Source: an uncultured Elusimicrobia bacterium (lineage in GTDB: Bacteria > Elusimicrobiota > Elusimicrobia > UBA1565 > UBA9628). From it: a DNA stretch of 64,000 nucleotides. Shown piece after piece: positions 48,522 to 56,520 of this stretch (the first letter of the stretch is position 1; each line of letters starts with the position of its first letter). Under the pieces are notes generated by a model. The model was not told where the DNA came from. It ran no database searches and worked only from the letters and a program-made list of their open reading frames with translations. Position numbers and translations under genes: made by a program. The stretch covers positions 124,001 through 188,000 of the forward strand of contig CAIKVT010000036.1 in assembly GCA_903830945.1 (NCBI GenBank). The letters run 5' to 3'.

Positions 48522-50067
48522 GACCGCGGCCATCAAGCAGACAGCCGCCGTCATCGACATCGGCTCGGGCGCGGTGCGTATGGTCGTAGCCGAGTTCGGC
48601 CCGCAGGCGTCCATCCGGCGGCTTGAGAACCTCTCCCAGCCCGTGCGTCTGGGCCGTGACGTGTTCACCACGGGACGCATCTCCGCCCCGGTCATGCGCG
48701 AAACCATGGAGATCCTGCGCAATTTTAAGACCGTGGCCGACACTTACGGCGTCAAAAGGCTCCACGCCATCGCCACCGCGGCCGTGCGCGAAGCGGTCAA
48801 CCGCGATAATTTCGTGGACAAGGCTTTCCTCCTCGCGGGCATCGACGTGGAGGTTGTGGAGGGCGCGGAGGAGAACCGTCTCGACCTTCTGGCCGTGGAG
48901 AGCGCCCTGGAGGACGAACTTCAGCTCCAGAAGAAGAACTGCCTCATCATGGAGGTGGGCTGCGGCGCTACCGAGATCATCGTGTTGACCAAGGGCAAGG
49001 TGGAACTGACCCGGACGCTGCCCATCGGCTCCATCCGCTTGCCTGAGCGCTTGGTCCCGGGCCGCGGCGAGCCGGGGGTCATGCAGCGCGTCATCAGGCG
49101 CGCCGCGCACACCATGGCCGAGGACGCGCGGCGCGAGTACGATCTGGGGCAGGTGGATACTTTTATCGCCATGGGCTCGGATATGCGTTTGGCCGCTCGG
49201 CAGATCGCCGGCGCCACGGAGCAGGGCCATACCGTGCTGGCGGTCAAGGACTTCCTGGATTTCGCCAAGCCTCTGGCCAAGGTCCCGCCCGAGGAGCTCG
49301 CGGCCAAGTACGCCATCCCTTTCGCGGACGCGGAGACCCTTTATCCCGCGATCCTTATCTCCACCTGCTTTCTCGCCGAGACCAAGGTCGAAAGCCTAAT
49401 CGTGCCTATGGCCAGCATCCGCGACGGGCTGCTCCTGGAGATGTCCCAGATGGCCTCGGGCGGCAAGCGCACCGACGTCTCGCGGCAGGTGAGCAGCTCC
49501 GCGCGCAGTTTGGGCCGCAAGTACCGATACGACGAGCCCCACGCACTGGCCGTTGGGGCTCTGTCGCTCAAGCTCTTCGATCTGCTCAAGGCCGAGCACG
49601 GCCTGGGGCTCCGGGAACGCATGCTCCTGGAGACCGCGGCCATCCTGCACGATATCGGCATCTACATCTCGCCCACCAGCCATCATAAGCACTCCGCCTA
49701 CTTGGTCAACGCTTCCGAGGTCTTTGGCCTGCGCAAATCCGACAAGGAGATCGTCTCCAACGTGGTGCGCTACCACCGTCGGTCCCTGCCCAAGCCCACA
49801 CACACGGCCTACATGTCTTTGCCCCGGATCGACCGCACCGTGGTCGCGAAGCTCTCCGCCATCCTGCGAGTGGCCGACGCTTTGGATAACCCGCACCAGC
49901 AGAAGGTCCAGGATTTCACTTTGGACAAGGCGCAGGACAGCTACACCATCTGGGTGGGGCCGGAGGCGGGGGACGTGTCGTTGGAGCGCCAGGCCGTGCA
50001 GAGTAAAGGCGACATGTTCGTGGAGATATTCGGCGCGTCCATCGCCCTGAAGCAGAGGTCCGCGTGA
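48514..50067 (+). CDS. ppx: Ppx/GppA exopolyphosphatase with HD domain
   Basis: A 517-residue Ppx/GppA phosphatase that removes terminal phosphate from polyphosphate or hydrolyses pppGpp. Residues ~8-310 are the actin-like ASKHA fold (AAVIDIGSGAVRMVVAEF, ATAAVREAVNRDNF, EVGCGATEIIVLTKG). Residues ~330-510 are an HD-type helical domain with LETAAILHDIGIYIS and HKHSAYLV. Length fits the long Ppx class. It overlaps the ROK gene by 8 bases and its own stop is overlapped by the GTG start of ppk1, so all three are translated in a coupled way. Confidence 0.92.
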   Translation: MPETAAIKQTAAVIDIGSGAVRMVVAEFGPQASIRRLENLSQPVRLGRDVFTTGRISAPVMRETMEILRNFKTVADTYGVKRLHAIATAAVREAVNRDNFVDKAFLLAGIDVEVVEGAEENRLDLLAVESALEDELQLQKKNCLIMEVGCGATEIIVLTKGKVELTRTLPIGSIRLPERLVPGRGEPGVMQRVIRRAAHTMAEDARREYDLGQVDTFIAMGSDMRLAARQIAGATEQGHTVLAVKDFLDFAKPLAKVPPEELAAKYAIPFADAETLYPAILISTCFLAETKVESLIVPMASIRDGLLLEMSQMASGGKRTDVSRQVSSSARSLGRKYRYDEPHALAVGALSLKLFDLLKAEHGLGLRERMLLETAAILHDIGIYISPTSHHKHSAYLVNASEVFGLRKSDKEIVSNVVRYHRRSLPKPTHTAYMSLPRIDRTVVAKLSAILRVADALDNPHQQKVQDFTLDKAQDSYTIWVGPEAGDVSLERQAVQSKGDMFVEIFGASIALKQRSA

Positions 50068-52124
50068 GCGCGGCCGAGGCGGAGAATTTCTTCGACCGCG
50101 AGCTTTCCCTCATCGAGTTCCAGGGCCGGGTCCTGGCCGAGGGCATGGACCCCGACAATCCCCTGCTGGAGCGGCTCAAGTTCGTGGGGATCGTCAGCTC
50201 CAATATGGACGAGTTCTTCATGAACCGCCTGCCGCGGCTTGAGCCGGACGAGCCGGTGAGCGCGGCGATCCGGCAGAAGGCCCGGGACCTCATGCGCACG
50301 CAGTGGAGCTATTTCACGGAAACCATGGCGCCGGAGCTTGCGGCCGCGGACATCAAGCGCGTCCTGCCGGGCACGCAGGACGAGCGGCAGACCGCTTACT
50401 TGGATAATTTCTTCACGAAAGAACTGCTGCCCATACTCACCCCCATCGCGCTGGCTCCGGAGCGGGAGGCGCCGGCTCTGAGGAATTTGGGCCTTTACCT
50501 GGTGGCCGCCCTGGGCGAAGGCGCGCGCCGGTCTTCTCTCAAGTACGCCCTGGTCGAGATCCCGCAGAATTTGCCGCGCCTGGTGTCGCTGCCCGCGGAT
50601 ACCGGCTGCCGCTACATGCTCATCGAGGATGTCCTGCGCATGCACGCCGGCGCGCTCTTTAAGGGATTCGAACTCGTGGCCACGGGCCTCATGCGCCTGA
50701 CGCGCGCGGCGGTCCTGCCTCTCGATGAGGAGCGTGACGAGGACTTTATGAAGCTGATGTCCGAGGCGCTCAAGGCCCGGCGCAGCAACCCCGTGGTGCG
50801 CCTTGAGGTCTCGGCGTCCGCGGCCATGACCGCCTTCGTGCGCGACCGCCTGGACCTGGGCGCCGCCGAAGTCTACGAGTATGCGGACTGGCTGGACCTC
50901 AAGGGGATCTCGCAGTTCGCCTTCCAGGCCGGCTTTCAGTCGCTCAAGCGCCCCGCCTGGGAGCCCAGGCCGGCATCCGACTTCGAGCGGGCTGATGACG
51001 TGTTCAAGCTCCTGCGCGAGAAAGACGTGCTCGTCCACCATCCCTACGAGAGCTTCGACTGCGTGGCCCGCTTCTTGCGCGAGGCCGCGGCCGACCCGGA
51101 CGTTCTGGCCATCAAGCAGACCCTTTACCGCGCGGGCCGGCAGTCCTCGATCATCAACTCGTTGGAGGCGGCGGCGGAGTCGGGCAAGCGCGTGACCGTC
51201 CTGGTCGAACTTAAAGCTCGTTTTGACGAGGAGAACAACATCGAATGGGCCAAGCGCCTGGAGGCCGCCGGCGTCAGCGTCATCTACGGCGTGGCGGGCT
51301 TCAAGACCCACGCCAAGGCGGCTTTGGTGGTGCGCCGCGAGCCGGACGGCATCCGGCGTTACGTGCATCTGGGCACCGGAAACTACAACGAGAAGACCGC
51401 GCGCCTCTACTGCGATCTGGGCCTGTTCACCTCCAGGGAGGACTACGCCTCGGACATCTCCGCCTTCTTTAACATGGTGACGGGCTATTCACAACCCGCC
51501 GACTGGGCCAAGGTCGAGGTGGCGCCTTACGGCCTGCGCCGGCGCCTGCTGCGCCTGATCACGCGCGAGGCCATGACTTCGACCAAGGCCCGGCCGGGCC
51601 TGATCACGGCCAAGATGAACTCGCTGGTGGACCCCGAGCTCATCGAGGCGCTCTACGCCGCCTCCAAGGCCGGCGTGCAGATCCGGCTCAATGTTCGCGG
51701 CATCTGCCGCTTGCGGCCGGGCGTCAAGGACTTGAGCGACAACATCGAGGTCATCAGCGTCGTGGATATGTTCCTGGAGCATGCCCGCGTCTTCCACTTC
51801 GCCAACCGCGGCGAGGACGAGGTTTATCTCTCCAGCGCGGACTGGATGCCGCGCAACCTGGACCGCCGCATCGAGCTGATGTTCCCGGTGGAGGACAAGG
51901 ACCACAAGAAGGAGATCATCGAGCTTCTGAAGCTTTATTTCCGGGACAACGAGAAGGCCTGGCGGCTTGCGCCGGACGGCTCCTACAGGAAGGTGGCGGG
52001 CGACGCCAAGAAACGGTTTCGGGCGCAGGAGCATCTTTGCCGGGCCGCGGCCGAGAAGGCCAAGCTCTTGGCCCTGTCCGCCCCTCTTCAGCTTAAGCCG
52101 CGCACCGCGCCTAAGCCGGCCTGA
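50064..52124 (+). CDS. ppk1: Polyphosphate kinase 1
   Basis: A 686-residue membrane-associated kinase that makes inorganic polyphosphate from ATP. The N-domain start FFDRELSLIEFQGRVLAEG is typical. The two phospholipase-D-like catalytic domains contain the autophosphorylated histidine at about residue 416 (GFKTHAKAALV) and the second essential histidine at about 573 (LEHARVFHF); their spacing of 157 equals that of His435 and His592 in the E. coli enzyme. Other conserved parts: HHPYESFDCVARFL, TLYRAG, LGTGNYNEKTARLY. The start is a GTG (50064) overlapping the ppx stop. It is the last gene of the operon and converges on the DUF3365/PAS gene. Confidence 0.96.
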   Translation: MSAAEAENFFDRELSLIEFQGRVLAEGMDPDNPLLERLKFVGIVSSNMDEFFMNRLPRLEPDEPVSAAIRQKARDLMRTQWSYFTETMAPELAAADIKRVLPGTQDERQTAYLDNFFTKELLPILTPIALAPEREAPALRNLGLYLVAALGEGARRSSLKYALVEIPQNLPRLVSLPADTGCRYMLIEDVLRMHAGALFKGFELVATGLMRLTRAAVLPLDEERDEDFMKLMSEALKARRSNPVVRLEVSASAAMTAFVRDRLDLGAAEVYEYADWLDLKGISQFAFQAGFQSLKRPAWEPRPASDFERADDVFKLLREKDVLVHHPYESFDCVARFLREAAADPDVLAIKQTLYRAGRQSSIINSLEAAAESGKRVTVLVELKARFDEENNIEWAKRLEAAGVSVIYGVAGFKTHAKAALVVRREPDGIRRYVHLGTGNYNEKTARLYCDLGLFTSREDYASDISAFFNMVTGYSQPADWAKVEVAPYGLRRRLLRLITREAMTSTKARPGLITAKMNSLVDPELIEALYAASKAGVQIRLNVRGICRLRPGVKDLSDNIEVISVVDMFLEHARVFHFANRGEDEVYLSSADWMPRNLDRRIELMFPVEDKDHKKEIIELLKLYFRDNEKAWRLAPDGSYRKVAGDAKKRFRAQEHLCRAAAEKAKLLALSAPLQLKPRTAPKPA

Positions 52125-52128
52125 GCGT

Positions 52129-53373
52129 TTAAGCGGAATGGCGGGGCGGTTGGCCCAGCTTTTCGCAGAGGGCGTCGACTTCGCGCTTCAGTTCGACCAT
52201 GCGCAGTTCGCGATCGATGGTTGTCCGCATGAAGCGGCCCAGTTCGTCGTTTTTGGCGCGGAGTTCTTCAGTCTGCTGGCGCAGCGCCTCTTCCGCCCGC
52301 TTGTTCTCGGTGATGTCTCTGACTGCTGCTTGGAGGAATGTTTTTTCGCCCTCTTCTATCCGGGAAAGCAATACCGTCGAGAAAAACTCCTCGCCGCTGA
52401 TCCGCTTGTGCGTCCACTCGAAAAAGTGGGAGCCTTCGCGCATGGCTATTTCGATCATTTCTTTTGATTTCTCGGCGGAAGCGCGGCCATCCGGCTGCCG
52501 CTCCGGTGATAAATCTCCGGGCGTAAGGGAAGCGGACTCTTCCGTGTTCTTAATCCGGAACATCTCTATCGCCGCCGGGTTTGCCATGGAATATTGCCAG
52601 GAAGGCGGCTCCAGAGTCATCAAGGCGTCGTGGGAGGCTTCAAAGATGCCGCGGAAGCGCTCCTCGCTCTTTTGAGCCGATGACAACGCCAGGCGGATGC
52701 GCCGATACGCGAACCCGATGCCAAAGAGCCCAAGGGTCCAGATCAGGAAGGAATACAGCGTCAGGGAGACGCGCGCGGTCCGCCCGGCCGCCTCCAGAGG
52801 GGCCAAGGGCACGGTGCTGGTGATGCTGCCGTTGATGTCTCCGATTTTATACCCGTCCGCGGCATGGCAATGGAGACAAGCGGCCCTGGTGGGAAAGGCT
52901 TGGACAAACTTCATGCGCTCGCCATCCACCAGCGCCAAGGCCGTCCGGCCTGAGTCACCCTCCACATGCGACAAGCTCGAAATATACCCGCCAGGCAGGT
53001 TCTGTCGGGCGCGTGACTCATAGATCTGGCGCATGGCGTAGGCATGGCTCAGGAGAGTGAGCCTGCGGCCGGAGGGGGTTTTGATGTCCTTTTCGGGGAC
53101 GTTCAGGAAGGCGTCCGGCGGCGTCTGCTGGGTCATTGGAACGTAGACACCGTCATGTTCGATGATCCAATTGCGGAAAGAGACATCCATGTCCGCGATG
53201 GTTTTGGCCTCGTTCGCGGCGATCTTTAGGACCTGCGACCGCTGTTGACTCAGTGCCAAGTTCCACAAAAGAAGCATGCTTATCGTCCAAGCGACGGCGG
53301 TAAGACCGGCATAAAGCCTCAAGTGTCTTGCGCCAGGGCGGATGTTAAGCGGACTATTGAATGTAGTAGGCAT
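52129..53373 (-). CDS. DUF3365 (Tll0287-like) haem-type sensor with PAS domain, no kinase
   Basis: A 414-residue membrane sensor. One transmembrane helix at residues ~20-42, a periplasmic DUF3365 domain to ~210 with the CLHCH motif expected to bind c-type haem, a second helix (LYSFLIWTLGLFGIGFAY), then a PAS domain (~245-375, FRGIFEASHDALMTLEP ... QAAVRDITENKR) and a C-terminal coiled coil ending ELKREVDALCEKLGQPPRH. No kinase, GGDEF or methyl-accepting domain follows, so the output must be a partner protein or the coiled coil itself. It probably senses redox, NO or O2. A single gene; stop-to-stop with ppk1. Confidence 0.85.
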   Translation of the reverse strand: MPTTFNSPLNIRPGARHLRLYAGLTAVAWTISMLLLWNLALSQQRSQVLKIAANEAKTIADMDVSFRNWIIEHDGVYVPMTQQTPPDAFLNVPEKDIKTPSGRRLTLLSHAYAMRQIYESRARQNLPGGYISSLSHVEGDSGRTALALVDGERMKFVQAFPTRAACLHCHAADGYKIGDINGSITSTVPLAPLEAAGRTARVSLTLYSFLIWTLGLFGIGFAYRRIRLALSSAQKSEERFRGIFEASHDALMTLEPPSWQYSMANPAAIEMFRIKNTEESASLTPGDLSPERQPDGRASAEKSKEMIEIAMREGSHFFEWTHKRISGEEFFSTVLLSRIEEGEKTFLQAAVRDITENKRAEEALRQQTEELRAKNDELGRFMRTTIDRELRMVELKREVDALCEKLGQPPRHSA

Positions 53374-53389
53374 AAATAGTGCCGGCGCG

Positions 53390-54418
53390 CTAGAGCCGGC
53401 CGATCATCAGCGTCGTGTTGAAGGGCGTATCCTGGCGCTTGACGGCTCCGAACCCAGCTTCTTGCAGCCAGAGGCGGATCTCCGACTCGGTGTAGGTGTC
53501 CCCTCTCGGCGTGTCCACCAGCATGTTGAGCGCAAAGAACACGCTGAAGGCAGGGGCCGTGCGGTCCTCGTTGACGACAAACTCCTGGACTACGATGAGG
53601 CCGCCGGGGTTAAGGGCTCGGGCGCATTTCTCGAAGAGCTTTCGGATCCCGGTCGGCGAGCAGCTGTGGATGATGGCGGAGAGGAATATCAGATCGTTGC
53701 CGCGGGGCAACCCGTCCCGGTTATAATCACCCACGCGCACGTCGACGCGTTTCGCGAGCCCCGCTTTTTTGATGTAGTCCTTCGTCAGAGGCGCGACCTG
53801 GGGCAGGTCGAAGACCGTGGCGAGCAGGCCCGGCTTAGCTCGGGCGAAGGTCATGGCATAGGCGCCTGAGCCCCCGCCTACATCCAACACGCGGGAAACC
53901 TTGGCTAGAGGGATCGACCTGACTATCGCCTTGGCCTGCGGCACGGCTCGCGCGTGCATGGCCGCGATGAAAGGCATGAAGAAGTCCCGTCCTCGGCGGG
54001 AGGGAGGGGCTTTCAAGACGCTGCGGCCCCGGCGCACGGATTCGGTCAAGTCGGACCAAGTGTCCCAAAGATTCACCGTGTGTCCAAGTCCAGCGAGGTA
54101 GTCCGGCCTGCCCTGCACTAGAAAGCGCGCGGCCGTCGGCGCGTTGCGAAAATACCCGTCTTTTTTGCGTAAAAGACCCAGAGAGCATAACGCGCTCAAG
54201 AGCCTTGCCGTGGCCCGCGGGTCCGCTTTGACCGTTCGCGCCACCTGCGTCGACGTGCGCGGGCCATGCTCCAGCGCGGTGAAGACGCCTAACTCGAATC
54301 CGCTGAGCAGCACGCGGCTTTCCATGAAGCGGCGGGAAGCGGCGAGGATCCGGTCCGGGGAATCGATGCGGACGTCGGGTTCGTGTCGGAACATGCGAGA
54401 ATTCATAGGCGCCATCAT
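53390..54418 (-). CDS. SAM-dependent O-methyltransferase (dimerising, COMT-like)
   Basis: A 342-residue methyltransferase with an N-terminal winged-helix dimerisation domain (SRVLLSGFELGVFTALEHGPRTSTQVARTV) and a class I SAM-binding domain with RVLDVGGGSGAYAMTFA near residue 180, then DYNRDGLPRGNDLIFLSAIIH and NPGGLIVVQEFVVNEDRTAP. It belongs to the acetylserotonin/caffeate O-methyltransferase-like family (PF00891), common in secondary and cofactor metabolism; substrate unknown. It is the only gene of its transcript as far as visible; the terminator at 54449-54481 separates it from the coiled-coil gene upstream. Confidence 0.88.
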   Translation of the reverse strand: MMAPMNSRMFRHEPDVRIDSPDRILAASRRFMESRVLLSGFELGVFTALEHGPRTSTQVARTVKADPRATARLLSALCSLGLLRKKDGYFRNAPTAARFLVQGRPDYLAGLGHTVNLWDTWSDLTESVRRGRSVLKAPPSRRGRDFFMPFIAAMHARAVPQAKAIVRSIPLAKVSRVLDVGGGSGAYAMTFARAKPGLLATVFDLPQVAPLTKDYIKKAGLAKRVDVRVGDYNRDGLPRGNDLIFLSAIIHSCSPTGIRKLFEKCARALNPGGLIVVQEFVVNEDRTAPAFSVFFALNMLVDTPRGDTYTESEIRLWLQEAGFGAVKRQDTPFNTTLMIGRL

Positions 54419-54448
54419 CTTAACAAAATGTCCGGCCCGGGGGAAAAT

Positions 54449-54481
54449 GGACGCCCAGACCAGGCCCGCGTCTGGGCGTCC
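54449..54481 (-). terminator. Intrinsic terminator of the charged coiled-coil gene
   Basis: GGACGCCCAGAC (54449-54460) and GTCTGGGCGTCC (54470-54481) form a perfect 12-base-pair stem with a 9-base loop. On the minus strand ATTTTCCCCC follows. It lies 18 bases after the stop of the gene at 54499-54990. Confidence 0.72.
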
Positions 54482-54498
54482 GATGAGACCGGAGCCGG

Positions 54499-54990
54499 TC
54501 AGTTCTTCTGTTGGGCGTTGCCGCGCAGCTCGCGGCGCTCCTCTCGGAGCTGTTGCCGCTCCGCGCGGATCTCCTGGCGCTCTTTGCGGACGTCGGCCTT
54601 GAGTTGGTGTTTCTCTTCGTGGAATTTCCGGCCGGTCTCGCGGCGTTGGTCACGGTAGTTCTTGTGGATACCCTGGATCTTGGCCCTCTTCTGCTCTTGG
54701 CTCAGGCTGGCGTCTGTTTTGACGGCCTCGATCTCGGACTTTTGCTCAGCGGCGAGGCCTTTCAGCGCGTCGGCGCGTTGGGTGTTGGAATCCTGGATTT
54801 CCTGGGCGTCTTTGCGGACTTCCTGCCGATCTTTCCGGATCTCCTGGCGGGTCTGCTGGATCTGCCGGCGGTCCTTCTGGACGTCCGTGTTGGCAGGTGG
54901 ATCTGCGGGTGTCGTCGCGTTCTGGCCCTGGGCGCGGACGGCGCCGGACAAGCTCAGCGCTGCGGCTATGATGGCTGCGTTGATGATCAT
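54499..54990 (-). CDS. Secreted highly charged coiled-coil protein
   Basis: A 163-residue protein with a signal peptide (AAIIAAALSLSGAVRAQ) and a mature part made almost entirely of Arg, Lys, Glu, Gln and Asp in a heptad-like pattern, with short internal repeats (RQEIRKDRQEVRKDAQEI and RKERQEIRAERQQLREERREL). It is predicted to be one long periplasmic coiled coil. It resembles in composition, but not clearly in sequence, small stress-induced periplasmic proteins such as Spy/CpxP. AGGAGG precedes the ATG. Single gene with its own terminator and a possible promoter at 55035-55040. Confidence 0.75.
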   Translation of the reverse strand: MIINAAIIAAALSLSGAVRAQGQNATTPADPPANTDVQKDRRQIQQTRQEIRKDRQEVRKDAQEIQDSNTQRADALKGLAAEQKSEIEAVKTDASLSQEQKRAKIQGIHKNYRDQRRETGRKFHEEKHQLKADVRKERQEIRAERQQLREERRELRGNAQQKN

Positions 54991-55034
54991 AAGTGAACCT
55001 CCTGTGGATAGGTGTGGATAGTTTCTCTTACACT

Positions 55035-55040
55035 ATTATA
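55035..55040 (-). promoter_or_regulatory. -10 element upstream of the coiled-coil gene
   Basis: TATAAT on the minus strand, about 45 bases before the start codon of the gene at 54990; the -35 region is poorly matched. Confidence 0.4.
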
Positions 55041-55060
55041 CTGCTCCGACCACATGCTGG

Positions 55061-56380
55061 CTAAGGATAGATCCGGTAGAGCATTCGCGGGAAGGCGATG
55101 GTCTCTCGGATGTGCTCGATGCCGCAGATCCAGGACGTGGTGCGCTCCACTCCCAGGCCGAAGCCGCCATGGGGCACGGAGCCGTAGCGGCGCAGGTCGA
55201 GGTACCATTCGAAGGCGGCTTGCGGGAGCTTATGCTTGGCGAGCTGGTCAACGAGGTAGGTCAAGTCGTCGGCGCGTTGGCCGCCGCCGATGATCTCGCC
55301 GTAGCCTTCGGGTGCGAGCACGTCCACGCAGAGGGCCTTTGTGCCGTCGGCGGGGTCGCGCTTCATGTAGAAGGCTTTGACGTCCGCAGGGAAACGGTGG
55401 ACCATGACGGGTCGGTCGTACTCCTCGGCGACCGCGACTTCCTGGGGCGCGCCGAAGTCGTCGCCGTAGGTGAACTCGACGCCTTTGCGCTTGAGGATGG
55501 CCGCGGCCTCGTCGTAGCTCACGCGGGGGAAGGGCGACAGGACCTTTTCGAGCTTGGCGGTGTCGCGTTCGAGCTCCTTGAGGTCGGCCGCGCAGTGGTT
55601 TAGGCAGTGGCGGACGATGGCGCAGACGAAGCGCTCCGCGAGGTCCATGACGCCGCTCAAGTCGCAGTAGGCGACTTCAGGCTCGACCATCCAGAACTCG
55701 GTCAAGTGCCGTCGGGTCTTGGAGCGCTCGGCGCGGAAGGTGGGGCCGAAGCAGTAGACCTTGCCCAGAGCCATGGCCGCGGCTTCCATGTAGAGTTGGC
55801 CGGACTGGGTGAGGTAGGCCTTGCCTTCGTCGAAGTAGTCGAGCTCGAAGAGGTTGGTGGTGCCTTCGCAGGCGCTGGGGGTGAAGATCGGGGCGTCGAC
55901 CTGGATGAAGCCGTCGCCATCGAAGAAGTCGTTGATGGCGCGCTTGACCTGGGCGCGCACCCGCGCGATGGCGGCCTGCTTGCGCGAGCGCAGCCATAGG
56001 TGGCGGTTGGTCAAGAGGAAGTCGGGGCCGTGCTCCTTGGGGCCGATGGGGTACTCGCGGCTCAGGTGCATGATCTTGAGGCCTTTGATCCCGACCTCGG
56101 CTCCGCCCGGGGCGCGTTCGTCGCCGCGCACCGCTCCGTGCACGATGAGGGCGGTCTCCTGGGTGGCGGACTTGGCCGCCTCGAAGACTTCGGGGGGGAG
56201 GTCGCCCTGGAAAGCGACGCATTGGCAGATGCCGGAGCCGTCGCGCACCTGTAGAAAGGCGAGCTTGCCCTTGGAGCGCATGTTGTAGAGCCAGCCTTGC
56301 AGGCTGACCTCCTGGCCCACGTGGGCTTTGAGGTCCTTGATGCGTACGGCAGGGGGGAAGCCTTCTGGGAGGATGGGCAT
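55061..56380 (-). CDS. asnS: Asparaginyl-tRNA synthetase
   Basis: Class IIb aminoacyl-tRNA synthetase charging tRNA-Asn. Residues ~10-110 are the OB-fold anticodon-binding domain ([26 protein letters not shown]). The catalytic core shows motif 2 ([21 protein letters not shown]) and motif 3 ([15 protein letters not shown]), with IIGGGQR just before it. It reads as AsnRS rather than AspRS from the EFWMVEPE and the lack of a GAD insertion. I favour ATG 56380 (MPILPEG) because AGGAAAAG precedes it; the frame is also open to an ATG at 56407. Transcribed alone. Confidence 0.95.
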   Translation of the reverse strand: MPILPEGFPPAVRIKDLKAHVGQEVSLQGWLYNMRSKGKLAFLQVRDGSGICQCVAFQGDLPPEVFEAAKSATQETALIVHGAVRGDERAPGGAEVGIKGLKIMHLSREYPIGPKEHGPDFLLTNRHLWLRSRKQAAIARVRAQVKRAINDFFDGDGFIQVDAPIFTPSACEGTTNLFELDYFDEGKAYLTQSGQLYMEAAAMALGKVYCFGPTFRAERSKTRRHLTEFWMVEPEVAYCDLSGVMDLAERFVCAIVRHCLNHCAADLKELERDTAKLEKVLSPFPRVSYDEAAAILKRKGVEFTYGDDFGAPQEVAVAEEYDRPVMVHRFPADVKAFYMKRDPADGTKALCVDVLAPEGYGEIIGGGQRADDLTYLVDQLAKHKLPQAAFEWYLDLRRYGSVPHGGFGLGVERTTSWICGIEHIRETIAFPRMLYRIYP

Positions 56381-56413
56381 GGTCTTTTCCTGGGAAGCGG
56401 TATCCATGGGAAG

Positions 56414-56419
56414 ATTATA
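56414..56419 (-). promoter_or_regulatory. -10 element of asnS
   Basis: GGTATAAT on the minus strand ends 6 bases before the first possible asnS ATG (56407) and 33 bases before the favoured one (56380). The predicted transcript would begin at about 56407, which supports the downstream start. Confidence 0.55.
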
Positions 56420-56520
56420 CCTATTGGATTGTGGGGATTGGCGTAAGTTCGATCGTGAAAGTCATCGCGCATACGCTTTGCGCGGTGTCTGGGTGGCCTG
56501 CGATGCGCGTTAGGAAGCTT

